A stretch of DNA of 64,000 nucleotides from Stappia stellulata (lineage in GTDB: Bacteria > Pseudomonadota > Alphaproteobacteria > Rhizobiales > Stappiaceae). The notes beneath the pieces are model-generated. The model did no database searches. It was not told the origin of the DNA and saw nothing but the letters and a program-made list of their open reading frames with translations. The translations under genes and the position numbers were made by a program. The stretch lies in assembly GCF_020176715.1 (NCBI RefSeq), contig NZ_JAIVMF010000002.1, positions 1 through 64,000 on the forward strand, written 5' to 3'. Below, one piece after another: positions 63,779 through 64,000 of the stretch (positions within the stretch are counted from its first letter, which is position 1; every line of letters begins with the position of its first letter).

Positions 63779-64000
63779 TCAGCGTGTTCCGCCGTTTGGG
63801 CGGTGGCCCGGATCGCGCCAGCGCCCGTTTGCGCGCGGATCGGATCGGTCGCGGCGGCGCGGCCTGTGCGGGGCGCCTGCGTCCGTGCGGTCGTCTGCCG
63901 GCGCTGGGTCGTCCCTCGCGTCGTCGGCATAAAATTCGGCCATCAGATCGACCCTGGTCGCCGGGCGCGGACGGGGGCGCTCGCGGCGGTAGCTCCGCCA
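63779..64000 (-). CDS. C-terminal end of a gene running out of the window
   Basis: On the minus strand the frame is open from the right edge to a TGA at 63779-63781, encoding at least 73 residues. They include RVDLMAEFYADDARDDPAPA and an Arg/Pro-rich disordered tail. Charged disordered tails of this type are common at the end of relaxases and other mobilisation proteins. The identity cannot be decided from this part, and no conserved domain is inside the window. Confidence 0.5.
   Translation of the reverse strand, partial: WRSYRRERPRPRPATRVDLMAEFYADDARDDPAPADDRTDAGAPHRPRRRDRSDPRANGRWRDPGHRPNGGTR

Overview
The window is high-GC DNA from an alphaproteobacterium, most likely a member of Hyphomicrobiales (Rhizobiales). 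The evidence is the adjacent divK-pleD pair, an EipB (DUF1849) envelope protein, DUF1489 and DUF3572 proteins, a phasin, a ClpA with a Lys/Ala-rich tail, the plsY-dprA-topA-rnr cluster, a PyrC partner lacking its catalytic ligands, and btaAB betaine-lipid genes. The family or genus cannot be fixed from the sequence alone.

Positions 1-56,700 are chromosomal backbone. At the left edge is the 3' end of an insertion sequence abutting a strong terminator. Then come a rhodanese and a GST (0.3-2.1 kb), methylcrotonyl-CoA carboxylase mccB-mccA behind a large palindrome (2.1-5.8 kb), panC, a VWA/J-domain pair, a D,D-carboxypeptidase with a SPOR domain, a phasin with a good promoter, and clpS-clpA (to 15.7 kb). 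The stretch 15.8-24.5 kb holds azlCD, a second GST, HIT, FemAB-like, GDPD, RidA, EipB, DinB, HAD and DUF3572 proteins. divK-pleD (24.6-26.5 kb) is a cell-cycle signalling pair. From 39.3 kb down to 27.8 kb a minus-strand block encodes pyrB, a pseudo-dihydroorotase, plsY, dprA, topA, rnr, DUF983, NUDIX and rpmG, several overlapping by 4 bases. From 39.4 to 51.2 kb lie an AEC carrier, ruvX, a metallo-beta-lactamase-fold protein, an NTF2-like gene behind a possible SOS box, gatC-GNAT-gatA, a YjhX-like gene, an SMR efflux protein, an orphan FliK-like/FlhB-C-like pair, a Tat-exported dioxygenase-fold protein with a membrane haem-type partner, and gatB. btaA-btaB follow a possible Pho box (51.2 kb). 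The backbone ends with a third GST, DUF2147, a Sel1-like protein and a LuxR-type regulator.

At 56.9 kb a tRNA-Ser(GCU) gene marks the edge of an integrated element that runs to the right end of the window. Its first gene is a large serine recombinase whose reading frame continues antisense through the tRNA. Behind it is a compact minus-strand set of small cargo and transfer genes built around a TraG/VirD4-type coupling-protein gene. That gene is interrupted by one in-frame TAA, so the element may no longer transfer itself. Two junctions in this set carry short tandem repeats of 15 and 13 bases. The last gene runs off the right edge.

Functional themes are leucine/branched-acid catabolism, protein quality control, polar signalling, nucleotide and tRNA-amidation housekeeping, and phosphate-sparing membrane lipids, followed by a decaying mobile island. 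All family calls were made by reading motifs, without database searches.
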